Position numbers and translations under genes: made by a program. Source: CAYYMD01 sp964480425 (GTDB taxonomy: Bacteria > Planctomycetota > Phycisphaerae > SM23-33). Taken from it: a stretch of DNA of 34,503 nucleotides. The stretch is from assembly GCA_964480425.1 (NCBI GenBank), contig CAYZPY010000009.1:1-34503 (forward strand), written 5' to 3'. Shown here piece by piece: positions 20,281 through 28,526 of the stretch; the stretch's first letter is position 1; every line of letters begins with the position of its first letter. The notes below the pieces were generated by a model. The model saw only the letters and a program-made list of their open reading frames with translations, did no database searches and was not told the origin of the DNA.

Positions 20281-22416
20281 TCACCGGTTCACGGGGAAGG
20301 GGAAGTCGTCGGTGAGGCCGGCGGGCGATATGTCGATTTGTTTTATGCCCAGTTTCAGTGCGGGCGAATCGTCGACCAGCGTGAAGTCGGCGTTTTTCCA
20401 GTCTGCGAATTTGGGGTCGCCGTAGTAAGTGTGTTCGTCGTGTCCTCGTTGGCGCAGGGCCTTTAGCAGCGGTATATCCGCGGTGGCCTGGCCTGCGGGC
20501 GTGTAATAGACGTTGTAGTCGATTTCTGCCCGGTCGAACTCGTCGAGCTGCTCGATGGTGAGTTGGTAGTAGAAGTGCTGGTCCTTCTCCAGCGAGAAGA
20601 AGATGTTGCGGACGATTTTAGCGGCCCCGAAAGGCCAGCCACTGGGCGTGCCCCACTTGCCGTTTGTGTGGATGAGGTCTTTGCTGTCGCTTCCGACGTC
20701 CACGAAGTAGTTGTTGACGATGTGGTTTTCGCCCTTGAGCGTGATTCCGCCAATCAGCGAGCGGAACAGGACGTTCTCCTCGAACAGGGTGCCCTTCTGG
20801 AAGTCGTCGGTCCTCATCAGGCCTGAGGCGTGGGTGTTGTTGACGTCGTGGATGAAGTTTCGCCGGATGACGTTTCCCTCCCCGGCGCCGGAGACGTTCA
20901 CGGTCGAGCCGTCGCCGAGCATCTGGAGTGCGTGGTGGATTTCGTTGTACTCGACGGTGTTGTCGCAGGTGTGCAGGAAGGGGAGTATCTGCTCCCATTT
21001 GTGCGCGTCGCCGGTTTCGTGCCAACGGATGCCGCGTCGGCATTCGCGGATTTCGGGGTGGTCCGGCCTGAAGAACTGCGGGCGCACGCCCGAGAGGCAC
21101 ACCGCCTTTCGCGGCACGTGGTGGATGTAGTTGTGTGCGACGGTGTTGCCCCCGCTCTGCCAGAGGGTGATCATCTGGCTGTGCCAGAACAGCAGCCCGC
21201 AGTGGTGGACGTGGTTGTTTGTGATGGTGTTTTGACCGTTGACGTTTTTCGTTCCCGGTCCGTACCCGATGCACATCACGGCGGCGCCGCCGAGGCGCGC
21301 CATTTCGCATCCGGTTACGGTTATGTCGCGCGCGTGCAGGTCGGCGCGGACGGCGTTTTGGCCGCTGTCGATGAAGCGGCAGTGTTTGACGGAGCAGTTT
21401 TGGGCACCGCGGAAGCGGAGCAGCGCGTTTGGCTTGTCTTCCATTTCCCAGTCGTGCTGGATTCCGCGATCGTCGCTGCGCCATACGTCGCGGTCGCCGC
21501 ACGTGAATGTCAGGCCCACGAAGTTGATACCCGAGGCGGGCTTGTCGGCCGGGCCCTGGACGTCCACGTCGCCCTCGACGCGGACCAGTTCCCGCAGCGC
21601 CGGCGCGGACACTGCGGCGGGCGGATCGTCGCCCTCAGGCCAGAGGTACACCTTGCGCGCGTGCGAGTCCAGCGCCCATCGTGCGGGTCGGTCGAGGTAT
21701 TCCAGGGCGTTTTCGACCCAGAGGGTTTCTTTGAAGTTTGTGGTCCGGGCCATGGGGTAAGTGGCGGGCAGGCGGGTGGTGGCGATGTGGTTTTCCTCGT
21801 CCACCGACTCCAGCGCCAGGATGTTCATCACCCAGCGGTGGGTGGGGAGGATGATTATCTCGACGTCGTCAATATTGGGGCGGTTGCGGATAAGCCCCTG
21901 GGGGAACATCAGCGTTCGTCGTGGGTCGCCGGGCGGTTCCTTACCGTGCTCGAGCGTGGGCATGGTCGGCGCCGAGCGGGCGCGGGGGATCATTCGCCCG
22001 GCGGCGTAGAGGGTGTGGAACTTGTTAAGCCCCTGCGGCACGTCTGCGACGAATACTTTTTCTCGCGCCTGGGGGGGCAGCAGTTCGTGCGGGTGGTCGG
22101 GTTTTCGCCAGTCGGTTATTTGCACGGCCGAGGTCAGCACGGGCGTCTCGTCGCCGTAGGCGGCGTAGGTGATTTCGTGACCGGGGGCGGCGGAATCCTC
22201 AAGGCCGAACACCAGCGTCTCGCTCAATTGATACTCCCCGCCGCGGATGAGGACGGTGACGTCGCGGGGGTTGTCTTTTTTGAATTCCCTCACGGCGTCC
22301 CGCGCGCGGGCGAGAGTTCGGAAGGCCCCGTCGGTTTTGTCGGCGTTTGGTTTGGCCAGCCGGCCTGACCATTCGTCGTTGCCCTGCGGCGATACGTAAA
22401 AATCAGATTCAGTCAT
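20281..22416 (-). CDS. Right-handed parallel beta-helix protein
   Basis: The 711-aa product starts MTESDFYVSPQGNDEWSG, the opening typical of beta-helix (pectin-lyase-like fold) proteins, and the region around residues 300-580 is full of short Asn/His/Gly-rich rungs (ITVTGCEMARLGG, NTITNNHVHHCG, NTVAHNYIHHV, NTVEYNEIHH, NVIRRNFIHD). Such proteins bind, cleave or epimerise polysaccharides; the activity is unknown. No signal peptide is visible, so it would stay in the cytoplasm unless the start is wrong. ATG 22416 is chosen because the FYVSPQGND domain begins right after it, with GGAG 11 nt upstream; the frame runs upstream with non-domain sequence. It diverges from the GH57 gene, suggesting shared carbohydrate metabolism. 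Confidence 0.8.
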   Translation of the reverse strand: MTESDFYVSPQGNDEWSGRLAKPNADKTDGAFRTLARARDAVREFKKDNPRDVTVLIRGGEYQLSETLVFGLEDSAAPGHEITYAAYGDETPVLTSAVQITDWRKPDHPHELLPPQAREKVFVADVPQGLNKFHTLYAAGRMIPRARSAPTMPTLEHGKEPPGDPRRTLMFPQGLIRNRPNIDDVEIIILPTHRWVMNILALESVDEENHIATTRLPATYPMARTTNFKETLWVENALEYLDRPARWALDSHARKVYLWPEGDDPPAAVSAPALRELVRVEGDVDVQGPADKPASGINFVGLTFTCGDRDVWRSDDRGIQHDWEMEDKPNALLRFRGAQNCSVKHCRFIDSGQNAVRADLHARDITVTGCEMARLGGAAVMCIGYGPGTKNVNGQNTITNNHVHHCGLLFWHSQMITLWQSGGNTVAHNYIHHVPRKAVCLSGVRPQFFRPDHPEIRECRRGIRWHETGDAHKWEQILPFLHTCDNTVEYNEIHHALQMLGDGSTVNVSGAGEGNVIRRNFIHDVNNTHASGLMRTDDFQKGTLFEENVLFRSLIGGITLKGENHIVNNYFVDVGSDSKDLIHTNGKWGTPSGWPFGAAKIVRNIFFSLEKDQHFYYQLTIEQLDEFDRAEIDYNVYYTPAGQATADIPLLKALRQRGHDEHTYYGDPKFADWKNADFTLVDDSPALKLGIKQIDISPAGLTDDFPFPVNR

Positions 22417-22507
22417 GGTTGTCGGATCTCCGTTGTCGGTGAACGCGGTTTTTGGAATACTACATGCCATGCGCGCTGCGGTCAAGCGGCGCGGGGGGAG
22501 TAATCGG

Positions 22508-22536
22508 TTGAATCCGTGCGGAAAATGATGTAAACA
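22508..22536 (+). promoter_or_regulatory. Tentative promoter of the GH57/ABC operon
   Basis: TTGAAT (22508-22513) and TAAACA (22531-22536) are 17 bp apart, about 100 bp ahead of the GH57 gene. The -10 match is weak, and no operator was recognised in the 220-bp divergent region. Confidence 0.25.
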
Positions 22537-22636
22537 GGTACTTTGGTTATTTTGCTCTCTTTGCACCAGGCCACAGAAGCGTCGTCGGCCTCGGCTGGCG
22601 GGCGCGTTTACTGACAAGACAAGGAAACACGATTGA

Positions 22637-23872
22637 ATGGATTACGTCGCGATATTTCACGCTAATCTGAATTACGCATTTCTAGAGCCGTACTTCTTCG
22701 AGCGGACCATCCGAGCGTCGTACGAGACGATAATCGACACGTTCGCCGAGAAGTGCCCGCAGGCGAAGTACGTATTCGAGGCGTCCGGCTTCACCATCGA
22801 GCACATCGCCAAGATAACCCCGGACGTGCTGGAGAAACTCAAGGACGCCATCGAGCGGGGGCAGTGCGAGTTCATGGGCTCGCCGTACGCCCACCCGGTG
22901 CTGGCGAACATACCCGCCGAGGACGGGCGGTGGTCGAACGAATTTTCGATGCGTCGGTACGAGGAGTTTCTGGGCTTCCGCCCCATCTCGGCGTGGAATC
23001 CCGAGTGCACGTGGCGGCATTACGTGCCCAGGACCTTCGCCGAAGTTGGCTACAGGCACGTCACGCTGGACTACGAGGGCTACAAGATATGCAACGACAA
23101 GGAGTACGGCTGGGTGGAGCGCAACCGCAGCCACAGGATTTACCAGGGCGCGTTTTTACCGTCGTACGACGTTGACGCCGACGACCCGGCGCTGCACAGG
23201 CCTTTTAAAGACTTGGCCGAGGGCCTGGACGGAATGTGCCGCTCGGACCGCCTGGCGCTGATGTCGAACCGGTACTTCATCGGTCGCGAGACGCTCGACG
23301 CCTACATGGACAACGTCAGGAAGTGGTCCGGCTCGGGTGGTGAGGGTTCGCTGATAGTCGTGGCCGACGACGCCGAGTACTGCGGCACGACGGGATACTA
23401 TTACGTCAAGCACTTCCGGGACTATTCCCGCTCGTTCAAGCCGGTTCCCGAGGCGGGCGAGCGCCTGGAGGCGATGATCAACGCCGTGTGCGAACTGGGT
23501 GATATGATCACATTCTCCGAGGCGTGCGACAAAGAGCCGGTGGACCAACCTTACTTCGTGGAGGACGGATTCGCCTGGCACCGCACCTACGCCGACGTGT
23601 GGTCGTCCACACCTGAGGCCCGTCGGTTCGACCCGCAGGTGGCGATTCTGCGCAACCAGTACAAGGACGAGGTCCAGTCCCGCGCCGAGGGCGACGATAA
23701 GTATCGTGAACTTGTCGAGCGGTTCTGGTTCCACATGACCAACGCAATGAACTCCGACGGTCGCTGGCCTCCCCCGCCGGCGACGACCTGCCCGTATCAC
23801 CGCCAGTGGGTGGCGAACCAGATTCGCCTTGCCCGCGGCGCGCTGGACGACCTCCGCCGGGCGGTTCGGTGA
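22637..23872 (+). CDS. Glycoside hydrolase family 57 protein
   Basis: The 411-aa protein has the GH57 signs: FHANLNYAFL at the N-terminus in place of the usual HQPY block, GSPYAHPVL (second region), AWNPECTW with Glu123 at the nucleophile position, and VVADDAEYCG with Asp244/Asp245 at the acid/base position. GH57 enzymes act on alpha-glucans (amylase, amylopullulanase, branching enzyme, glucanotransferase) or alpha-galactosides. At 411 aa it is near the short end of the family, and the altered first motif makes its substrate uncertain. No signal peptide is seen, so it should be cytosolic. AAGGA (22621-22625) lies 11 nt before the ATG. It leads a plus-strand operon with an uptake ABC system. 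Confidence 0.82.
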   Translation: MDYVAIFHANLNYAFLEPYFFERTIRASYETIIDTFAEKCPQAKYVFEASGFTIEHIAKITPDVLEKLKDAIERGQCEFMGSPYAHPVLANIPAEDGRWSNEFSMRRYEEFLGFRPISAWNPECTWRHYVPRTFAEVGYRHVTLDYEGYKICNDKEYGWVERNRSHRIYQGAFLPSYDVDADDPALHRPFKDLAEGLDGMCRSDRLALMSNRYFIGRETLDAYMDNVRKWSGSGGEGSLIVVADDAEYCGTTGYYYVKHFRDYSRSFKPVPEAGERLEAMINAVCELGDMITFSEACDKEPVDQPYFVEDGFAWHRTYADVWSSTPEARRFDPQVAILRNQYKDEVQSRAEGDDKYRELVERFWFHMTNAMNSDGRWPPPPATTCPYHRQWVANQIRLARGALDDLRRAVR

Positions 23873-23892
23873 GGCAGGATGAGGCGCGAAAC

Positions 23893-24090
23893 ATGAACGA
23901 CATGAGCAAACTCAACTGGGAGCAGTTACAGCAGGCGCTGTACGAGGGTCTGCGGGATTTGCGTCACCAGGACGCCTCGAAGCGCAAAGAAGCCGTGGCG
24001 ACCGTCCGTGCGGTTTACGAGGAGTACGAGCGGCGAGGGGCCACGAACATTGCCAGACCGGACGTGCTGATAGAACAGCCGGGCCAGTAA
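23893..24090 (+). CDS. Small helical protein of unknown function
   Basis: The 65-aa protein is mostly charged and predicted helical (EALYEGLRDLRHQD-like pattern), with no signal peptide or cysteine. It sits 20 bp after the GH57 gene and 10 bp before the solute-binding protein gene. GAGG lies about 8 nt before ATG 23893; the open frame upstream reaches back into GH57 and is not used. Not recognised. The tight spacing argues that it is expressed as part of the operon. Confidence 0.6.
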   Translation: MNDMSKLNWEQLQQALYEGLRDLRHQDASKRKEAVATVRAVYEEYERRGATNIARPDVLIEQPGQ

Positions 24091-24100
24091 CGAGGCGACC

Positions 24101-26206
24101 ATGAACAAGGTAGTTTTGATTACCGTGGTTGTGCTGATTGTCCTGATTGTCGGGATATTCGTTGCCGGCGTGGTGCTGACGCCGTCGCGCGGCGGGGGGG
24201 ACTGGTCACCGTTCGTCGGGCTTGACCACGCCGGCTGGGCCGGCGAGTTCGTGGGCTGCTGGCGGACGCCGGGCGATTTCGAAAAGCAGACCGCACGCAA
24301 GTTCCCCCGGTATGGCGAATCTCCCACGCTGGCAAAGAAAGTCAAGGCCGGTCTGCTTCCGCCCGTCGAGCGGCGCCTGCCTGAGGAGCCCCTGGTGGTT
24401 CACCCGGTGGAGCGCCCGGGCCTGTACGGGGGCGTGCTCAAGAACATCGGGCGAAGCAGCACGCCGATGCATTATTTCAACGGCTTTTCCTCGGCTCGGA
24501 TCCTGGCGCTTGACCGCGATTACAAGACCATCGCGCCGCACCTGGCCAGGGACTGGGAGTTCTCCCGGGGCGGAAAGACGCTGACCATTACGCTGCGCAA
24601 GGGTCTGAAGTGGTCCGACGGGCATCCGTTCACCACCGAGGACATCATGTTCTGGTACGAGGACGTCATCAGGAACGAGGAACTTACCCCCACGCCGCCG
24701 GAATACATGATTGTCGACGACGAGATGATGGTATTCGAGGCGGTGGACGAGGTAACCTACCGCATAAAGGCGCCCCGCCCGATTCCGCTGTTCGTCAACC
24801 GTCTGGCGCACGCCATGGGCCTGCAGGGGCTGGGCTCCTACGATTGCAAGCATTACATGAAGCAGTTCCACGCCGACTACGCCGACCCCGACGAACTCCG
24901 GAAAAAAATGGACGAGGCGGAAGTCTTCAGTTGGGTCGAACTGTTCAAACTCAAGCAGTACAACGTCTGGAAGTGCGGCATGAAGAGCGCGCAGGGTTGC
25001 CCCGTGATGGCCGCCTACGTCCAGGAATCGTCCCAGACCAACCGCGTGGTCATGCGCAGGAACCCCTACTACTGGAAGGTGGATTCGGCCGGACAGCAAC
25101 TGCCTTACATCGACAAGATCGTCTCGGTGGTGGTTGACGACGTGGAGGTCCGCAAACTCAAACTGATGACCGGCGGCGTGGATTTTCTGCTGGAGGCGGC
25201 GGCGCTGCGTGAAAAGCCCGCGCTGGACAAGTTCGCCGATCGGGGCGGATACACGGTTCTGGTCTGGACGGGCGCGTTCGGCAACATGTGCCGCTACGCC
25301 CTGAACCTCACGGCGGTGAAAAACCCCAAAACCCAGCAGCCGGACGAGGTGAAGCGCAAAATCTACAACGATCGGCGTTTCCGCATCGCCCTTTCGCTGG
25401 CGATAAACCGCAAAGAGATTAACGACACCGTATACTTCGGAGCGGCCGTGCCGTGCCAGACCACCCTGGTGCCCAACAAGAAATACAGTTCCATTTTCGA
25501 GGAGGAGTTCGCTGACGCCTACGTGCGTTACGACCCCGCCGAGGCGAACCGCCTTCTGGACGAAATGGGCCTGACGGAGCGCAACTCCGAGGGCATCCGC
25601 CTTATGCCGGACGGCAGGCCTTTGAACATCGTGCTGATCCACAATCTCAAGTGGACGGAAAAGGAACTCATTCACGAACTGGTCCGCGACTACTGGCAGC
25701 GCATCGGGGTTCGCCTGATAGTCAACACGATGGACCAGAGCATACTTTACAGCCGGATGGGCCAGGGCAGTTACGACATGGGCTGCTGGCACCTGAACGG
25801 CGCGTGCGACCCGGTGTTTTTTATCCATCCCTACGCCTTTGCGCCTTTGAACAAGACGACGCTTTGGGGTCCGCTGTGGTACGAGTGGAGGGTCAGCAAA
25901 GGTGCCGAGGGCGAGGTGCCCCCGCCGGAAGTTATGAAACTCTTCGATTACGTCAACCGTATGCGGACCAGCATGGACCCCGACAAGCGCGCCGAGGCGG
26001 GCAGGAAGATACTCCGGTCGCAGGCGCATAACGTGTGGAGCATCGGGACGGTGGCGATGTCGCCGCGACTGGTGGTGGTCAACCGGCATTTGAGGAACGT
26101 CCCCAAAGAGGCGCCGGTGGCGTGGGATTACTTCCACACCTGTCCGCTCCCGCCCGAGGCGTTCTTCTTCGACGACGAAAAAAGAAGAGCGGAGACGCTG
26201 CCGTGA
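24101..26206 (+). CDS. ABC transporter solute-binding protein, family 5
   Basis: The 701-aa protein begins with an uninterrupted hydrophobic segment (about 4-25) and no lipobox Cys, so it is probably anchored to the cytoplasmic membrane facing the periplasm. The family-5 (OppA/DppA) fold starts near 110: LYGGVLKNIGR, DYKTIAPHLARDWEF, LRKGLKWSDGHPFTTEDIMFWYEDV, later FRIALSLAINRKEIND. Family 5 binds peptides, nickel or oligosaccharides; some members in glycan loci bind oligosaccharides. It is longer than typical OppA (about 540 aa). Following GH57 and preceding permease genes, it should be the ligand receptor of the system. The ligand is not deducible. Confidence 0.9.
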   Translation: MNKVVLITVVVLIVLIVGIFVAGVVLTPSRGGGDWSPFVGLDHAGWAGEFVGCWRTPGDFEKQTARKFPRYGESPTLAKKVKAGLLPPVERRLPEEPLVVHPVERPGLYGGVLKNIGRSSTPMHYFNGFSSARILALDRDYKTIAPHLARDWEFSRGGKTLTITLRKGLKWSDGHPFTTEDIMFWYEDVIRNEELTPTPPEYMIVDDEMMVFEAVDEVTYRIKAPRPIPLFVNRLAHAMGLQGLGSYDCKHYMKQFHADYADPDELRKKMDEAEVFSWVELFKLKQYNVWKCGMKSAQGCPVMAAYVQESSQTNRVVMRRNPYYWKVDSAGQQLPYIDKIVSVVVDDVEVRKLKLMTGGVDFLLEAAALREKPALDKFADRGGYTVLVWTGAFGNMCRYALNLTAVKNPKTQQPDEVKRKIYNDRRFRIALSLAINRKEINDTVYFGAAVPCQTTLVPNKKYSSIFEEEFADAYVRYDPAEANRLLDEMGLTERNSEGIRLMPDGRPLNIVLIHNLKWTEKELIHELVRDYWQRIGVRLIVNTMDQSILYSRMGQGSYDMGCWHLNGACDPVFFIHPYAFAPLNKTTLWGPLWYEWRVSKGAEGEVPPPEVMKLFDYVNRMRTSMDPDKRAEAGRKILRSQAHNVWSIGTVAMSPRLVVVNRHLRNVPKEAPVAWDYFHTCPLPPEAFFFDDEKRRAETLP

Positions 26207-26315
26207 GTCAGTTGACCGGTTAATCGGCGAATTTTACCCGACGCAGGCGAGCGGTTAATCGTTGAATTATTATTTTCTTACCGGTCAACTGATTAACCGA
26301 TCAACCGGATAACGA
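26207..26315. repeat. Permuted repeats of GTTGACCGGTTAATC in the ABC operon
   Basis: CAGTTGACCGGT at 26209-26220 is the exact inverted partner of ACCGGTCAACTG at 26280-26291, and GGTTAATCG appears between and around them in several copies (26218-, 26250-, and inverted at 26292-26300). The 109 bp hold no gene. It could form a long stem with a 59-nt loop that adjusts binding-protein versus permease mRNA levels, a common device between such genes. The permease ATG at 26316 has no clear ribosome-binding site. Confidence 0.6.
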
Positions 26316-27314
26316 ATGATAAAATACTGCCTCAAACGTCTGACCTACATGATTATCACGCTGCTGATACTGTCGGTGGTGATATTCGTGGTAATCCAGC
26401 TTCCTCTGGGCAATTTTGTGACTCACAAGGTGGCCGAGCTCGAAGCGCACGGTCGGCGGGTCTCCGACTCCGAAGCCGAGGCGATGGAACGCGCCTACGG
26501 GCTCGACAGGAAAATACACGTTCAGTACCTCTCGTGGATGAGGGGCATCGTAACGCGGGGCGACTTCGGGCGGTCGTTCAAGTGGGAAAAGACCGTCACC
26601 GAACTGCTGGCCGAGCGATTGCCCCTTACGCTGCTTATCGGAATCAGTTCCATGATGCTGACCTACGTGGTGGCGATATGCGTGGGCGTGTACTCGGCCA
26701 CGCACCAGTACTCCATCGGCGATTACATATCGATGGCGTTCAGTTTCCTTGGCATGTCCGTGCCGCGGTTCCTTCTGGCGATGATAGTTATGTTCTTTGC
26801 CTTCGAGTACCTTGGCATGGACGTGGCGGGCATCGTATCGGACAGGTACTCCGGCGCGCCGCTCAGCGCCGCCAAGGTGGTCGATTTCCTTCAGCACCTG
26901 ATGCTTCCGCTGCTGGTGATACTGATAACCAGCACTGCCGGGCTTATAAGAATAATGCGCGGGAACCTTCTGGACGAGTTGGGCAAACTCTACGTGACCA
27001 CCGCCCGCGCCAAGGGTCTGCCCGAGCAGACGGTTATCTACAAGTACCCCGTGCGGGTGGCGATCAACCCGGTGATAAGCACCGTCGGCGTGATGCTGCC
27101 CATGATAGTCAGCGGACAGACCATCGTGGCCATCGTGCTGAACCTGCCCACGCTGGGACCGCTGCTGCGAGAGTCGCTCATGGCGCAGGACATGTACCTG
27201 GCAGGAAGCATCGTGCTGATACTCAGCGCCGTGGTCATCGTGGGAATGTTCGTATCGGACATACTTCTGGCCTTGGCGGACCCCAGAATACGCTTCGGCG
27301 CACAGGCGAGATAA
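26316..27314 (+). CDS. ABC transporter permease, OppB/DppB type
   Basis: The 332-aa membrane protein has an N-terminal TM helix, a periplasmic loop (about 35-95), then five further helices. It bears the permease motif of the family around ARAKGLPEQTVIYKYPVRVAINPVIS (EAA loop, about 230-255), the ATPase-contact site. It forms one half of the channel with the next permease. The start lacks a clear Shine-Dalgarno sequence. Its stop is followed by 76 bp with a 23-codon open frame. Confidence 0.93.
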   Translation: MIKYCLKRLTYMIITLLILSVVIFVVIQLPLGNFVTHKVAELEAHGRRVSDSEAEAMERAYGLDRKIHVQYLSWMRGIVTRGDFGRSFKWEKTVTELLAERLPLTLLIGISSMMLTYVVAICVGVYSATHQYSIGDYISMAFSFLGMSVPRFLLAMIVMFFAFEYLGMDVAGIVSDRYSGAPLSAAKVVDFLQHLMLPLLVILITSTAGLIRIMRGNLLDELGKLYVTTARAKGLPEQTVIYKYPVRVAINPVISTVGVMLPMIVSGQTIVAIVLNLPTLGPLLRESLMAQDMYLAGSIVLILSAVVIVGMFVSDILLALADPRIRFGAQAR

Positions 27315-27316
27315 AG

Positions 27317-27388
27317 ATGAATAACAACGTGTGTGAAATGAAGGACAAGCAGCGAGCGGGAATGGACATTCGCAAACATGCGGACTGA
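27317..27388 (+). CDS. Possible 23-residue small ORF between the permease genes
   Basis: An ATG 2 bp after the oppB-type stop opens a frame of 23 codons ending TGA 2 bp before the next permease ATG. It fills the gap almost exactly, consistent with translational coupling or a spacer peptide, but there is no convincing ribosome site and no recognised family. The product is hydrophilic (many K, D, N). Chance is a real alternative. Confidence 0.3.
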   Translation: MNNNVCEMKDKQRAGMDIRKHAD

Positions 27389-27390
27389 TA

Positions 27391-28524
27391 ATGGCTGAAG
27401 GCAAGCAAAAATCCGGCGCGGAGGAGTTTCGCGCCACGGCGACCTATCGCCAGTTGATGTGGCGGCGGTTCAGGAAGCACCGCCTGGCGATGGTGGGCGT
27501 TGTCATACTGGCGATAATGTACCTGTGCGCGATTTTCTGCGGATTCGTGTGCCCCTACGGAAAGAACACCCGCCACGCCCGATACATCAACGCCCCGCCT
27601 CAGAGAATCCGCATCTTCCACGACGGCGGCATCCGCCGCCCTTTCGTTTACGGATACAAGGCCAGACACGACGAGGAAAATTTCAACCGCACCTACGAGG
27701 CCGACAAGTCGCGCAGGTATCCCGTAAAATTCTTCACCCGCGGGACCGAGTACGAGTTCCTCGGGCTGTTCACCACCGACGTGCACCTGTTCGGGGTGGA
27801 CGCCGATTTGCACGGCCTGGAGCGTCCCGGAACGATATTCCTGTTCGGCTCGGACAAACTGGGGCGCGACCTGTTCTCGCGAATATGGTACGCCGGGCGG
27901 ATAACCCTGTCCATCGGTCTGGTGGGCGTGATGTTGGCGTTCGTGCTGGGCGTGGTGCTGGGTGGGATATCCGGATACTACGGCGGCGCGATAGACATGA
28001 TAATCCAGCGGATAATCGAGTTTTTGGTGGCGATACCCAAGCTGCCGTTCTGGATGGCGCTGTCTGCGGCGCTTCCTGCCGATTGGGGCATCATAAAGGT
28101 GTATTTCGGCATCACGATAATCCTTTCGCTCATCGGCTGGTGCGGGCTGGGCAGGCAGGTTCGCGGAAAGGTGCTCCAACTTCGCGGCCAGGAGTTCGTA
28201 ACGGCGGCCCGCCTGGCAAGCGGCTCCGACCGATGGATAATCTCCCGCCATCTGCTTCCTTCGGTGATGAGCCACATTATCGTCAGCATAACCCTCGCCA
28301 TTCCGGGCATGATCCTGGGCGAAACGGCGCTCAGCTTCCTTGGTCTGGGGATAAAGCCCCCGGCGGTCAGCTGGGGAACCCTGCTGCACCAGGCGCAGCA
28401 CGTGCGGACAATGGCGACCCAGCCTTGGCTGCTGATACCAGGACTGTTCGTGATACTTGCGGTAACGAGTTTCAACTTCGTGGGCGACGGCCTGCGCGAC
28501 GCCGCCGACCCGTTCGCCAGGTGA
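27391..28524 (+). CDS. ABC transporter permease, OppC/DppC type
   Basis: The 377-aa protein carries a first TM helix near 32-52, a long extracytoplasmic insert (about 55-150) rich in charged residues, then five helices. The EAA loop is near 255-285 (GQEFVTAARLASGSDRWIISRHLLPSV). The insert is larger than in E. coli DppC and recalls YejE-type permeases. ATG 27391 is 2 bp after a small ORF. The gene ends 2 bp before the ATPase gene, so the genes are likely coupled. Confidence 0.92.
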   Translation: MAEGKQKSGAEEFRATATYRQLMWRRFRKHRLAMVGVVILAIMYLCAIFCGFVCPYGKNTRHARYINAPPQRIRIFHDGGIRRPFVYGYKARHDEENFNRTYEADKSRRYPVKFFTRGTEYEFLGLFTTDVHLFGVDADLHGLERPGTIFLFGSDKLGRDLFSRIWYAGRITLSIGLVGVMLAFVLGVVLGGISGYYGGAIDMIIQRIIEFLVAIPKLPFWMALSAALPADWGIIKVYFGITIILSLIGWCGLGRQVRGKVLQLRGQEFVTAARLASGSDRWIISRHLLPSVMSHIIVSITLAIPGMILGETALSFLGLGIKPPAVSWGTLLHQAQHVRTMATQPWLLIPGLFVILAVTSFNFVGDGLRDAADPFAR

Positions 28525-28526
28525 TT

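Noticed and set aside
20830..22368. 512-codon plus-strand open frame over the beta-helix gene
   Set aside because: Antisense shadow; the minus-strand frame has recognisable beta-helix rungs.
24206..26137. 643-codon minus-strand open frame over the binding-protein gene
   Set aside because: Antisense to the family-5 binding-protein gene, which has clear motifs and operon context.
27459..28526. In-frame N-terminal extension of the fused ATPase
   Set aside because: It overlaps the permease gene in another frame and lacks ABC features; the family N-terminus begins at 28527.
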